13,422 bases of DNA from Methylotenera sp. (GTDB lineage Bacteria > Pseudomonadota > Gammaproteobacteria > Burkholderiales > Methylophilaceae). Under the pieces are notes generated by a model. That model was not told the origin of the DNA, searched no databases, and was given only the letters and a program-made list of their open reading frames with translations. Where the stretch lies: NCBI GenBank assembly GCA_013816325.1, contig JACDEP010000047.1, forward strand, positions 1 through 13,422, written 5' to 3'. The position numbers and the translations under genes were made by a program. Shown one piece after another: positions 5,837 through 13,422 of this stretch (position 1 is its first letter; each line of letters opens with the position of its first letter).

Positions 5837-8800
5837 TTAATCAAAGTTTGCTGATACGGCTTGCTTTATTTGTAGCGTTATTTTATGCAAATCTGATGCC
5901 AGCTCTGGCAATAGTTTTTGTATCGTAGCTAGATCGTTGATTTTTCCAGCTTGCTCCATAATTTCACATTTTTCTGCTAAGGCAATTGCCCCAATAGCCC
6001 TTGCTGAAGATTTGAGTTTATGGCCCTGCTGGCTGATGCTCGTTACATCATCCTTGATAAAAGCTTTTTCCATTTCCGCTAAGGTTTCCATTGATGACTC
6101 TAAAAAAATCAAAGCAAACTTACGTACTTTTACGGGGTCATTAAATGCGATCTGATTCAAATAGCTTAAATCTATGCATTTATCGGCAGTAGCATGTTGA
6201 TATTGTTTGGGTTGATCTTCATTAGCTTGGTCATTATTGGACTGGATATTAGATGACTCTTTATCAGTATCAAGCGTAGCCTGTAATTTTGAGTCGCTAG
6301 AAATTTTATCCTTGCCTAAACTTTTATCTTGATCCGGATTAATAGCAGAGTTTTTTGGTGTAACTGCAATAAAATCGTCACCGACAGGGTTGGTGATGTC
6401 GTTAGTGACCCATTTGGCTAACGTCTGGTATAAATGCTCTGGCATAATGGGTTTGGTAATAAAGTCATCCATTCCTGCAGATAAACAGCGATGGCGATCT
6501 TCTGCCATGGCATTGGCTGTCATGGCAATCACGCATTGCGATGATAGCTCAGGTGTTGCACGTATTTGACGTGTTGCCTCGTAACCATCCATTACGGGCA
6601 TTTGCACATCCATCAAAACTATATCGAAAGTTTTTTTACCCAGTTCCAACAAGGCTTCTTGACCATTATTGGCTACTGTTACGTTAACGCTTATATTTTC
6701 TAAAAGTTCTTTAGCGACTTGCTGGTTGAAGGGATTGTCCTCAACCAATAATATGTGTTTGTTAAGGAGGTGTTGGCGAGCTATTGGAAATGTTTCTGAA
6801 TCATCTTCACTGTTGCTGGCTTCATTACCTATACCAAATTTAGCGGTAAACTTGAAGTCACTGCCTTCATCGGGCTTACTTTCAATCCAAATGTCGCCAT
6901 CCATCATTTGAACCAATCTTTTGCAGATTGCTAATCCTAGCCCAGTGCCACCAAACTTACGACTAGTAGAACTATCAGCTTGAGTAAATGGTTTGAACAA
7001 ATGGTCAATCTGTTCAGCAGATAATCCGATACCAGTATCACGAACAACAAACTGTACTTCTACCTTGTCTTTCTTTTTGCGACGTAGGGAAACCATAATT
7101 TTTACTGAGCCGGTTTTGGTGAACTTCACGGCATTTCCGGCCAGGTTTAACAGAACTTGCCTTAACCGAGTGGCATCGCCAAATAAGAATTTAGGTACGT
7201 TAGAATCTACAGCGAATTCGAAATCCAGATTTTTCTCACGGGCAAGATGGCCGATGATCGAATCTATATTCGCTAGGGTAGTCTGTAGGTTGAAATCGGT
7301 ATTTTCTAACTCCAGCCGACCAGCCTCTATTTTGGAAAAGTCTAGAATGTCATTAATGATGCCAAGTAGGGCGCGGGCTGAATAATGCATTTTCGATACA
7401 TAACCCCTTTGTCTATCATTCAGGGCCGTCTGCAAACATAAATGTGACAAGCCAATGATTGCGTTCATCGGAGTGCGAATCTCGTGGCTCATATTGGCGA
7501 GAAAGTCACTCTTAGATTGATTGGCCTCTTCAGCTTGTTGCTGCGCCCTTATAATTGGAGTCACATCATAGAACCAGCCCACATTAGATTCGTCCCCTTC
7601 ATAATCCATATTGAACAAGGAACTAAGTGCCCAGAACTTGTGACCATTTACGTCTTTAAGCGCCAGCATGCGGTTGATTACCGGTTGGTCTTTTGCTAGC
7701 TCTTCAGATACCTCTCGCAAGTCTTGGGGATTATCATAAAACTGAGCAGGATTAATACCGACCACCTCATCCATATTGCTATGGATCATGTTGGCGAAAG
7801 CTTGGTTAACGAATAAGACTTTTAAATCACTATGACGTACAATTCGTACGGAAATAGGACTTATCTCTAGCATAGTCCGTAAACGTTTCTCGCTACGACC
7901 AAGTGCTATTTCAATCTCTAGACGTTTGGCCATTTCAGACCGTATATTGCTGAACAGCATGGCAAATAATGTCGTTGCCAAGCATAATGTCCCGAATAGC
8001 CAATAAAGTGTAATTTGTTGATTACGCGCAGCGGACGCTTCTCGTTCATTCAATAGCTGGATTTCAATGGCATCCATATGGCTCATTAGCTCACGGATTT
8101 TCTGGACGATTTGCGGTCCTTCCGGGCTCAATGTCACAGCGTTGTCTGTACCCTTGATTCTTTCAAGCACTTCTAGCCTAGTTGCGATAAGCATTTTCAA
8201 ATTATTAACGTTTTGTAACTGCTGTGGATTGTCAGCAACAAGTGCAGCCAGCCTGTCTGTCCTAGCAGTAGATTCTTTGAGATAAGCCGCATAAGTCTCA
8301 TCGTACTGTTTTTGGTGAATGAGCAGACGAGTCAGGTAGGCAGCTTGGATATCGGAAATAGTAGCGTGAAGATGAGCGATTTCGGAGCGGACTGTTTGGC
8401 TATGCTTTACCCATTTGTCTGATTGGGAAAAATTTACACCCGATTGATATGTAAAACCGCCACCGACCATTAGTAATATTAAAGCGCTAACAAACCCAGC
8501 TAATATTTTTATTTCAACTTGGTTAGGTTTATAACCTAAGTCATCGGCTTGTTGATTGGGCCGAGGATTGATTGACAAAGTACCAATGCCTAATAAGAAT
8601 AAAGCCAGTGCTGTATTAGCGGCTGGCGGCTTCATTTTAATATTGGAAATAAACTCGCTAACATTCCAGATATAAGTCAGCGCGGACAATGCTCCGATAA
8701 AAGTAACAGCTAAAGCAGCTATTCTGACTAGCCACCATAACCTTGCGTAAGGCTGTAAAAATAATGCAATGCCGATGGAGGAAAATGCGATTGCAGTATA

Positions 8801-9178
8801 AAAGGACATGCGTCCAGGCAGGCCATATGGATCGTGGATGTCAATAAATAATATTTGATCTATGCCTAGATTCACCTGGATCCAAAACTCAGCAAGAGTG
8901 GCAATACCTAAGCCTAGCGTGATTAAGGCAAAGAACTGGCCTATATTGGATGATGGCTTTGAACTGCTTTGGCTTAAAATAAATAATGAAATGGCAGTAA
9001 AGGCAAAACCAATGGCGGTGTTAGCTTTCATTGCTACGCTGTTGGGAAGGAAGCTCTTAAAAAGGCTATTATCGATTACCCAGCCTACTAGAACGATAAG
9101 GCTGATGATGAGTACCCAAATTGCAATAAGACGGGGGAATAACAAAGGCTTTACTGCCAAAGTGGAAATTTGCCTCAT
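5837..9178 (-). CDS. Membrane hybrid histidine kinase with CHASE3-like, PAS, REC and HPt domains
   Basis: 1113 residues. About six hydrophobic segments fill residues 14-203. Helices at about 224-243 and 388-409 bracket a ~140-residue, probably periplasmic, helical region resembling CHASE3. Then come a PAS domain (about 428-545); HisKA with SHEIRTP and phospho-acceptor His565; HATPase with Asn682, DTGIGL (712-719 region) and GTGLGLA (744-750); a receiver with Glu813/Asp814, Asp857 (LMDVQMPVMDG) and Lys909; a Ser/Asp/Asn/Gln-rich linker (about 930-1000); and an HPt domain with His1053 (GHKLKSSAR). All phosphorelay residues are intact, so a His-Asp-His path can end on Asp68 of the REC-EAL protein encoded next. 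The architecture recalls BarA/ArcB-type kinases but with a different sensor. A purine-rich AAGGGA lies about 11 bases upstream of the ATG, rather far; the next Met (residue 50) would remove a membrane helix, so this start is kept. The stimulus is unknown. Confidence 0.93.
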   Translation of the reverse strand: MRQISTLAVKPLLFPRLIAIWVLIISLIVLVGWVIDNSLFKSFLPNSVAMKANTAIGFAFTAISLFILSQSSSKPSSNIGQFFALITLGLGIATLAEFWIQVNLGIDQILFIDIHDPYGLPGRMSFYTAIAFSSIGIALFLQPYARLWWLVRIAALAVTFIGALSALTYIWNVSEFISNIKMKPPAANTALALFLLGIGTLSINPRPNQQADDLGYKPNQVEIKILAGFVSALILLMVGGGFTYQSGVNFSQSDKWVKHSQTVRSEIAHLHATISDIQAAYLTRLLIHQKQYDETYAAYLKESTARTDRLAALVADNPQQLQNVNNLKMLIATRLEVLERIKGTDNAVTLSPEGPQIVQKIRELMSHMDAIEIQLLNEREASAARNQQITLYWLFGTLCLATTLFAMLFSNIRSEMAKRLEIEIALGRSEKRLRTMLEISPISVRIVRHSDLKVLFVNQAFANMIHSNMDEVVGINPAQFYDNPQDLREVSEELAKDQPVINRMLALKDVNGHKFWALSSLFNMDYEGDESNVGWFYDVTPIIRAQQQAEEANQSKSDFLANMSHEIRTPMNAIIGLSHLCLQTALNDRQRGYVSKMHYSARALLGIINDILDFSKIEAGRLELENTDFNLQTTLANIDSIIGHLAREKNLDFEFAVDSNVPKFLFGDATRLRQVLLNLAGNAVKFTKTGSVKIMVSLRRKKKDKVEVQFVVRDTGIGLSAEQIDHLFKPFTQADSSTSRKFGGTGLGLAICKRLVQMMDGDIWIESKPDEGSDFKFTAKFGIGNEASNSEDDSETFPIARQHLLNKHILLVEDNPFNQQVAKELLENISVNVTVANNGQEALLELGKKTFDIVLMDVQMPVMDGYEATRQIRATPELSSQCVIAMTANAMAEDRHRCLSAGMDDFITKPIMPEHLYQTLAKWVTNDITNPVGDDFIAVTPKNSAINPDQDKSLGKDKISSDSKLQATLDTDKESSNIQSNNDQANEDQPKQYQHATADKCIDLSYLNQIAFNDPVKVRKFALIFLESSMETLAEMEKAFIKDDVTSISQQGHKLKSSARAIGAIALAEKCEIMEQAGKINDLATIQKLLPELASDLHKITLQIKQAVSANFD

Positions 9179-9318
9179 AGCTTATCTAGTCCCTTCTGCA
9201 TCACCGCGAAAAAAACCAAAGCCTGTAATTATTAAGCAATCATACTTTGCCGGTGCTAAAAGAATTGAACGTATGAATACATGCATAAACAATATATAGA
9301 AGCAGGGTTCTAGTCGTG

Positions 9319-9348
9319 TTCACATATGTTGTTTTGATTCAATATAAT
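9319..9348 (+). promoter_or_regulatory. Candidate promoter toward the secretion genes
   Basis: TTCACA (9319-9324), one mismatch from the -35 consensus, and TATAAT (9343-9348) are separated by 18 bases. ACATATGT in the spacer is a perfect palindrome. Transcription starting near 9355 would give a leader of about 440 bases before the lapB GTG, so either the leader is regulatory or a closer, weaker promoter exists. Confidence 0.35.
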
Positions 9349-9357
9349 CCCTTGTGT

Positions 9358-9374
9358 AACCGATTACAACCGAT
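9358..9374 (+). repeat. AACCGAT direct repeats, 10 bp apart
   Basis: AACCGAT occurs at 9358-9364 and 9368-9374, one helical turn apart and starting just after the candidate -10 at 9343-9348. That position covers the expected transcription start, where a bound protein would repress. Such tandem heptamers often mark binding by a response regulator dimer, but no regulator can be named. Confidence 0.35.
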
Positions 9375-9536
9375 ATTAAGCTGGTACTTTTTACAGGTAA
9401 CAATCATTCATAATCGCTAAAAAACCCTATGAATTCAGACCTGTTCTTTAAAAGTTGGTTCTTTTTCTGCCTAAATTTATTAAGTCGTAGATTGTAGTTA
9501 AGATTTTTTTTGAAGCCGTTTACTACAGCCGACTAG

Positions 9537-9635
9537 ATTTAGTTTATAAATATTTCAACCATATAGTTTGATCAAAAAAGTTTAGGGTTGCTTTCAAGAA
9601 ATTCGTCAGTTTGCGCTGGCAATTTAGTTTACAAA
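9537..9635 (+). repeat. Near-identical 14-bp direct repeats
   Basis: ATTTAGTTTATAAA (9537-9550) and ATTTAGTTTACAAA (9622-9635) match at 13 of 14 positions and start 85 bases apart, close to eight helical turns. They may be paired protein-binding sites, although the AT-rich setting makes chance similarity possible. Confidence 0.3.
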
Positions 9636-9694
9636 AATTAATCATTTAACAAGTAATAATGAGGACGTATGCCAGTTATTATGCAAATAATTGT

Positions 9695-9726
9695 TTGCTA
9701 ATATAGCAATCTGTAGTGATACACTA
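9695..9726. promoter_or_regulatory. Two adjacent dyads upstream of lapB
   Basis: TTGCTA-ATA-TAGCAA (9695-9709) and TAGTG-ATA-CACTA (9714-9726) are perfect inverted repeats with the same ATA centre. Their centres (9702 and 9720) are 18 bases apart and the pair ends 71 bases before the lapB start. They could be two operator half-sites of one regulator or small hairpins in the leader. The stems are short and AT-rich and no T run follows, so they are not terminators. Confidence 0.35.
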
Positions 9727-9797
9727 GGCGTTATATATTTTGAGAACTGTTAGTAAACACATTGTGAATAGCAACTAAAACCAATAAAGTCAGAATA

Positions 9798-11975
9798 GTG
9801 GAAAATTTACTGAAAAATATACCTGAGCCAAATAATCCAACGCCGAATATCAAGCCGGATTACACTGACACTTTACTAGAGTGCCTAATGTTATTGTGCC
9901 AAATGAACGGCGTAGCAATGACTAAAGACGCGCTTGTTTCTGGCCTACCACTCAGAGATGGAAAATTAACACCTGCGCTATTCAAGCGTGCTTCTGAACG
10001 CGCCAATCTCGTAAGCAAAATTCTCAAAAAACCTTTTGACAGGATTAATGCAGAGTTCTTACCAGCTGTTTTGCTACTCAAAAATGAAGAGGCGTGCATG
10101 TTGCTAGGTTGGGATGCCGAGCGGAAAAATGCCCGGGTAATATTTCCTGAGCTGGGAGAAGTGGAGGTACAAGTCCCGGTGGCAGAACTTATGGAGCGCT
10201 ATAGCGGATTCACCTTAACTGCCAAACTTAAGTTTATATTTGATCAACGCACACCTGCCGTGGGAAAGGTACGCAATCGGCATTGGTTCTGGGGCGCGCT
10301 AGCTGAAAATAGCAGAATCTACGGCGATGTCATGGTTGCTGCTTTCCTGATCAATATATTTGCACTGGCGATGCCGCTTTTTTCCATGAATGTGTACGAT
10401 CGTGTTGTGCCCAACCGTTCGATTGAAACTTTATGGGTCATGGTAATCGGTATATCCCTGATTATTTTAGGGGACTTGGTATTACGCACTATGCGAGGTT
10501 ATTTTCTTGATTGGGCTAGTCACCGTATCGATAATAAATTATCCGCGACTATTATGGAGCAGGTGCTAGGTGTTCGGCTCGAAAAGCGTCCCATGTCAGT
10601 AGGTTCATTCGCGTCTAATTTGCGCTCATTTGAAACCGTTCGTGATTTCATTACTTCGGCCACGATTACAACCTTTATCGATATCCCGTTTGCATTGATA
10701 TTCATTGTAGTCATGGCTTGGATTTCTTTACCAATGATAATCCCGGTTCTTATTGGTTCATTGATTATCTTAATCTATTCATTCAGTGTACAAACCAAGA
10801 TGCACGAGCTATCTGAAACCATGTATCGTGCTAGCGCTTTAAGAAACTCTACCCTGATTGAAAGTCTAGTCAGCTTAGAAACTGTTAAATCTTTGGGCAT
10901 AGAAGGGCAGATGCAACGCAAATGGGAGAAAAGTGCTGCTTACATGACAGAGGTAAGCGGAAAATTAAAATTGCTTTCAATCTCCATCAGCAATACCGCG
11001 AATGCTATCACCCAGTTAATCAATATCAGTTTGATATTGTTAGGTGTATACCTTGTCATCAAAGGTGATCTCACGATGGGTGGCTTGATTGCATGCACCA
11101 TGCTGGCAGGCCGTGCGTTAGCGCCAATCTCCCAAGCGGCAGGGCTCATGACTCAATACCATACGGCCTCTACCTCTTTAGAAGCGCTTAATACCATGAT
11201 GGAAAATCCGGTTGAACGGCCCATTGATGCTAATTTTTTATCACGTAGTACGTTCACCGGTGATATCGAGTTCCGTGAGGTTTCGTTCAGTTATCCGGGC
11301 TCAGAAGTCGAAGCACTTACAAATGTATCCTTTAAGATCAAAGCGGGTGAGCATGTAGCTTTGCTTGGCAGAATGGGCTCAGGTAAATCCACTATCCATC
11401 GTTTGATATTAGGCCTTTACCAGCCTACTGCGGGGGCGATTTTGGTTGATGGTGTGGACACCCGCCAGATAGACCCTGCGGAATTGCGTCGTTGTGTTGG
11501 TTATGTGCAGCAGGATACACAATTATTCTATGGAACCATGAGGGACAATATTGCCATTGCCGCCCAATTTGTTTCAGGTGAAGATATCCTGCAAGCCGCT
11601 CAAATTGGCGGCATTGCTGAGTTTGTTAATACACATCCTAAAGGTTATGACATGCTGGTAGGAGAGCGTGGCGAAACATTATCTGGTGGGCAAAGACAGG
11701 GTGTGGGTATTGCCCGGGCAATGATTAATAAGCCTGCCATTTTCTTATTCGATGAACCGACCAGTGCGATGGATCACTCCGGCGAAGAGCTCATTAAAAA
11801 GCGCCTGATTACGGCTACTCAAGGTAAAACAGTAGTCTTGATATCTCACCGTTCAACCTTGTTTGATTTAGCACAGCGGATCATAGTGATTGATAGTGGC
11901 CGTATAGTGGCGGATGGCGTAAAAGAACAGATCATTGAAGCGTTACGTTCAGGAAAAATAGGTAAAGCCCTATGA
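9798..11975 (+). CDS. lapB: LapB-type type I secretion ABC transporter (permease/ATPase)
   Basis: 725 residues, the usual size for LapB/RtxB-type exporters, which move large adhesins or RTX proteins from the cytoplasm across both membranes together with an HlyD-type adaptor and a TolC-type channel. An N-terminal C39-peptidase-like domain (about 22-140) lacks the D-C-G catalytic cysteine context, so it should bind substrate rather than cleave a leader. A six-helix ABC membrane domain spans about 175-440. The ATPase (about 485-720) has Walker A GRMGSGKST (524-532, Lys530), Gln572, signature LSGGQ (628-632), Walker B FLFDEP (Asp652, Glu653) and H-loop His684, all intact. Translation starts at GTG with a poor ribosome binding site; no better start exists before residue 36. 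It overlaps lapC by 4 bases. The symbol is by family resemblance; an RTX-toxin exporter cannot be excluded. Confidence 0.9.
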   Translation: MENLLKNIPEPNNPTPNIKPDYTDTLLECLMLLCQMNGVAMTKDALVSGLPLRDGKLTPALFKRASERANLVSKILKKPFDRINAEFLPAVLLLKNEEACMLLGWDAERKNARVIFPELGEVEVQVPVAELMERYSGFTLTAKLKFIFDQRTPAVGKVRNRHWFWGALAENSRIYGDVMVAAFLINIFALAMPLFSMNVYDRVVPNRSIETLWVMVIGISLIILGDLVLRTMRGYFLDWASHRIDNKLSATIMEQVLGVRLEKRPMSVGSFASNLRSFETVRDFITSATITTFIDIPFALIFIVVMAWISLPMIIPVLIGSLIILIYSFSVQTKMHELSETMYRASALRNSTLIESLVSLETVKSLGIEGQMQRKWEKSAAYMTEVSGKLKLLSISISNTANAITQLINISLILLGVYLVIKGDLTMGGLIACTMLAGRALAPISQAAGLMTQYHTASTSLEALNTMMENPVERPIDANFLSRSTFTGDIEFREVSFSYPGSEVEALTNVSFKIKAGEHVALLGRMGSGKSTIHRLILGLYQPTAGAILVDGVDTRQIDPAELRRCVGYVQQDTQLFYGTMRDNIAIAAQFVSGEDILQAAQIGGIAEFVNTHPKGYDMLVGERGETLSGGQRQGVGIARAMINKPAIFLFDEPTSAMDHSGEELIKKRLITATQGKTVVLISHRSTLFDLAQRIIVIDSGRIVADGVKEQIIEALRSGKIGKAL

Positions 11976-13384
11976 GTCAGGGCTTATTTAAATTCTTAGG
12001 GAATGTACAGGCTTTTTACACCAGACGTAACTGGCTTACCAAACCTATTAACCACCTTCTGGAAAAGTTAGTCTCTAATAAGACTAGTGAAGATATTCCT
12101 TGGGACGAAGAGGCCGATATGATGCTCATTGAGCAATCTCCTCGTCGTGCAAAAAAACTGTTGTACTGGATCGCCATTATTTTATTTGGCCTGATTATAT
12201 GGGGCTACTTTGCTGAAGTGGATGAAGTGACGCGTGGCGAAGGTAGGGTGATTCCTTCGAAGCAATTGCAAATCATTCAGTCTTTGGATGGTGGTATTGT
12301 GACGGAAATCCTGGTAAAAGAAGGTGATACCGTAGCGCAAGGTACTCCTTTAATTCGGATTGATGAAACAAGGGCGGTCTCTTCATTACGTGAAAATCAA
12401 TCCCAATACATGTCATTGCTTGTTAAAGAAGCGAGGCTACAGGCATTAGCTACAGGCGGCGCATTCACCCCGCCTCCAGAAGTGCAAAAACAAGAACCGG
12501 AGTTGTACGCTCAGGAATATGCCTTATATCAATCTAGCAAAGAAGAGCTTGCTTCTAGTATTAGTATCTCTCGCGACCAGATGGAACAGCGTGAAAAAGA
12601 GCTTGCAGAAGTGCAGTTCAAGAAAGAGCTTGCTGAGAAAACTTATGATTCTACCTCTAAGGAGTTGGCAGCAAATAAACCTTTACTCGCTAGTGGTGCA
12701 GTATCTGAAATCGATATCTTAAAGCTGGAAAGAGAAGTCAATCGCGCAAAGGGCGACATTGACCAGTCGCGGGCGCAGCTCTCCCGGATTCAATCTGCTA
12801 TCAGTGAAGCAAGGCGAAAGATTAGTGAAGTTGACCAGGCATTCAGAAATAAAGTGCGTACGGAATTAAACGACACCTCGGCTAAGCTTGGCTCACTAAC
12901 TGAAACCAGCGTTGCGCTTAGCGATAAAGTGAAACAATCAACCCTTAAGTCGCCGGTAAAAGGCAAAATCAATAAAATCTATTACAACACTATTGGTGGC
13001 GTTATCCAACCGGGTAAGGAAGTGATGGAGCTAGTGCCTTTGGATGATGCCTTGGTGATAGAAACAAAGATCGAGATCCGGGATATTGCTTTTTTACGGC
13101 CGAACCAGCCTGCTGTCGTTAAATTAACCGCTTATGACTATACCGTCTATGGCACATTAGATGCCATGGTAGAAAGCATCTCACCAAACTCTACCGTAGA
13201 TGAAAAAGGCAATGCTTATTACCTGGTGCGAGTACGTACTTTAAAATCGAGTCTTGGAAAAGGATTGCCAATTATCCCCGGCATGGTTGCCCAGGTAGAT
13301 GTATTGACTGGTAAAAAAACTATACTTTCTTACTTATTAAAACCAGTGCTTAAAGCCAAAGCACATGCTTTCACTGAGCGATGA
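11972..13384 (+). CDS. lapC: HlyD/LapC-type periplasmic adaptor of the type I secretion system
   Basis: 470 residues. A cytoplasmic N-terminus (1-60) precedes one membrane helix (about 62-80). It is followed by the start of the family fold: EVTRGEGRVIPS and a lipoyl-like half (about 100-131, GGIVTEILVKEGDTVAQG). A long charged alpha-helical hairpin (about 132-320) reaches toward the TolC-type channel. The second lipoyl half (LKSPVKGKI, about 325-357) and a beta-barrel domain follow, ending with the conserved GMVAQVDVLTGKKTIL segment (437-452). It bridges the LapB pump and the outer-membrane channel. Its ATG overlaps the lapB stop as ATGA (4 bases), so the two are translationally coupled. The outer-membrane partner and the substrate are not in the window. 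Family assignment is sure; assignment to an adhesin rather than a toxin system rests on the c-di-GMP genes next door. Confidence 0.92.
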   Translation: MSQGLFKFLGNVQAFYTRRNWLTKPINHLLEKLVSNKTSEDIPWDEEADMMLIEQSPRRAKKLLYWIAIILFGLIIWGYFAEVDEVTRGEGRVIPSKQLQIIQSLDGGIVTEILVKEGDTVAQGTPLIRIDETRAVSSLRENQSQYMSLLVKEARLQALATGGAFTPPPEVQKQEPELYAQEYALYQSSKEELASSISISRDQMEQREKELAEVQFKKELAEKTYDSTSKELAANKPLLASGAVSEIDILKLEREVNRAKGDIDQSRAQLSRIQSAISEARRKISEVDQAFRNKVRTELNDTSAKLGSLTETSVALSDKVKQSTLKSPVKGKINKIYYNTIGGVIQPGKEVMELVPLDDALVIETKIEIRDIAFLRPNQPAVVKLTAYDYTVYGTLDAMVESISPNSTVDEKGNAYYLVRVRTLKSSLGKGLPIIPGMVAQVDVLTGKKTILSYLLKPVLKAKAHAFTER

Positions 13385-13422
13385 TGCCTGACTTTTTTAT
13401 TACCACACAAAAAGAACTATTA
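13384..13422 (+). CDS. Probable start of a further gene, truncated by the window edge
   Basis: An ATG at 13384 overlaps the lapC stop by one base (TGATG), and an in-frame ATG lies at 13381. The frame reads MPDFFITTQKELL and stays open to the end of the window. The overlap fits the tightly packed operon, but only 13 codons are visible and the ribosome binding site is weak (GAG at 13376-13378). I cannot assign a product. Confidence 0.45.
   Translation, partial: MPDFFITTQKELL

Larger units (their letters stand above)
9179..9797. other. Long AT-rich divergent intergenic region
   Basis: About 620 bases separate the divergent kinase operon and the secretion operon. No convincing protein or stable RNA gene is seen. 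The stretch is AT-rich and contains one good + strand promoter-like pair (9319-9348), AACCGAT direct repeats, a 14-base near-identical repeat pair, two adjacent dyads and a tiny ORF with a Shine-Dalgarno-like sequence (9669-9701). Divergent arrangement with such spacing suggests shared regulation and possibly long leaders. I found no c-di-GMP-I riboswitch pattern and no clear sigma-54 site. Confidence 0.6.

Noticed and set aside
6993..7385. 130-codon + strand ORF opposite the kinase HATPase/HisKA region
   Set aside because: The - strand frame encodes intact catalytic motifs through this stretch, so the + strand frame is a shadow.
8862..9299. 145-codon + strand ORF overlapping the kinase start
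   Set aside because: It lies mostly opposite the kinase membrane domain, has no family resemblance and is best read as an antisense shadow.
9179..9300. c-di-GMP-I (GEMM) riboswitch in the kinase leader, suggested by GGCAAAG and GGCTTTGG on the - strand
   Set aside because: The conserved GEMM core and its paired helices could not be assembled.
9617..9631. TGGCAATTTAGTTTA as a sigma-54 -24/-12 element
   Set aside because: The -24 half is acceptable, but the -12 half lacks the required GC.
1..13422. CRISPR array, insertion sequence or transposase genes
   Set aside because: No regularly spaced repeats, terminal inverted repeats or transposase-like frames were found.

Overview
The window reads as chromosomal DNA of a Gram-negative betaproteobacterium with AT-leaning DNA. 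A PEP-CTERM protein, a LapB/LapC-type adhesin exporter, c-di-GMP signalling and the uvrC-pgsA-tRNA order together suggest a member of the Nitrosomonadales/Methylophilaceae (Methylotenera-like). This placement is an inference from gene content, not a database match.

Left part (1-3295, + strand) is conserved housekeeping DNA: the 3' end of a family 4/5-type uracil-DNA glycosylase gene, a small 4-oxalocrotonate tautomerase-family gene, then uvrC directly abutting pgsA, and the tRNA-Gly(GCC) and tRNA-Cys(GCA) genes. The order uvrC-pgsA-Gly-Cys matches the uvrC-pgsA-glyW-cysT order of enterobacteria. tRNA-Gly has a clear promoter and a hairpin terminator. tRNA-Cys has its own extended -10 element framed by a perfect inverted repeat.

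The middle part (3296-4561) is a patchwork: a PEP-CTERM surface or exopolysaccharide-associated protein on the - strand, with the sorting motif written PEN instead of PEP; a decayed HAD-phosphatase gene start joined to unrelated sequence; and a small DUF6494-type gene.

The right part (4562-13422) looks like a biofilm or surface-attachment module. On the - strand, a large membrane hybrid histidine kinase (sensor-CHASE3-PAS-HisKA-HATPase-REC-HPt) lies 24 bp upstream of a REC-EAL response regulator that should be a c-di-GMP phosphodiesterase. Divergent from them, across about 620 bp of AT-rich non-coding DNA with several repeats and dyads, are a LapB-type type I secretion ABC transporter and its HlyD/LapC-type adaptor, overlapping by 4 bp. 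A further gene probably starts at the right edge. The economical reading is that a four-step phosphorelay controls local c-di-GMP breakdown while the adjacent exporter secretes a large adhesin. The adhesin, the outer-membrane channel and any LapD/LapG pair are not in the window.
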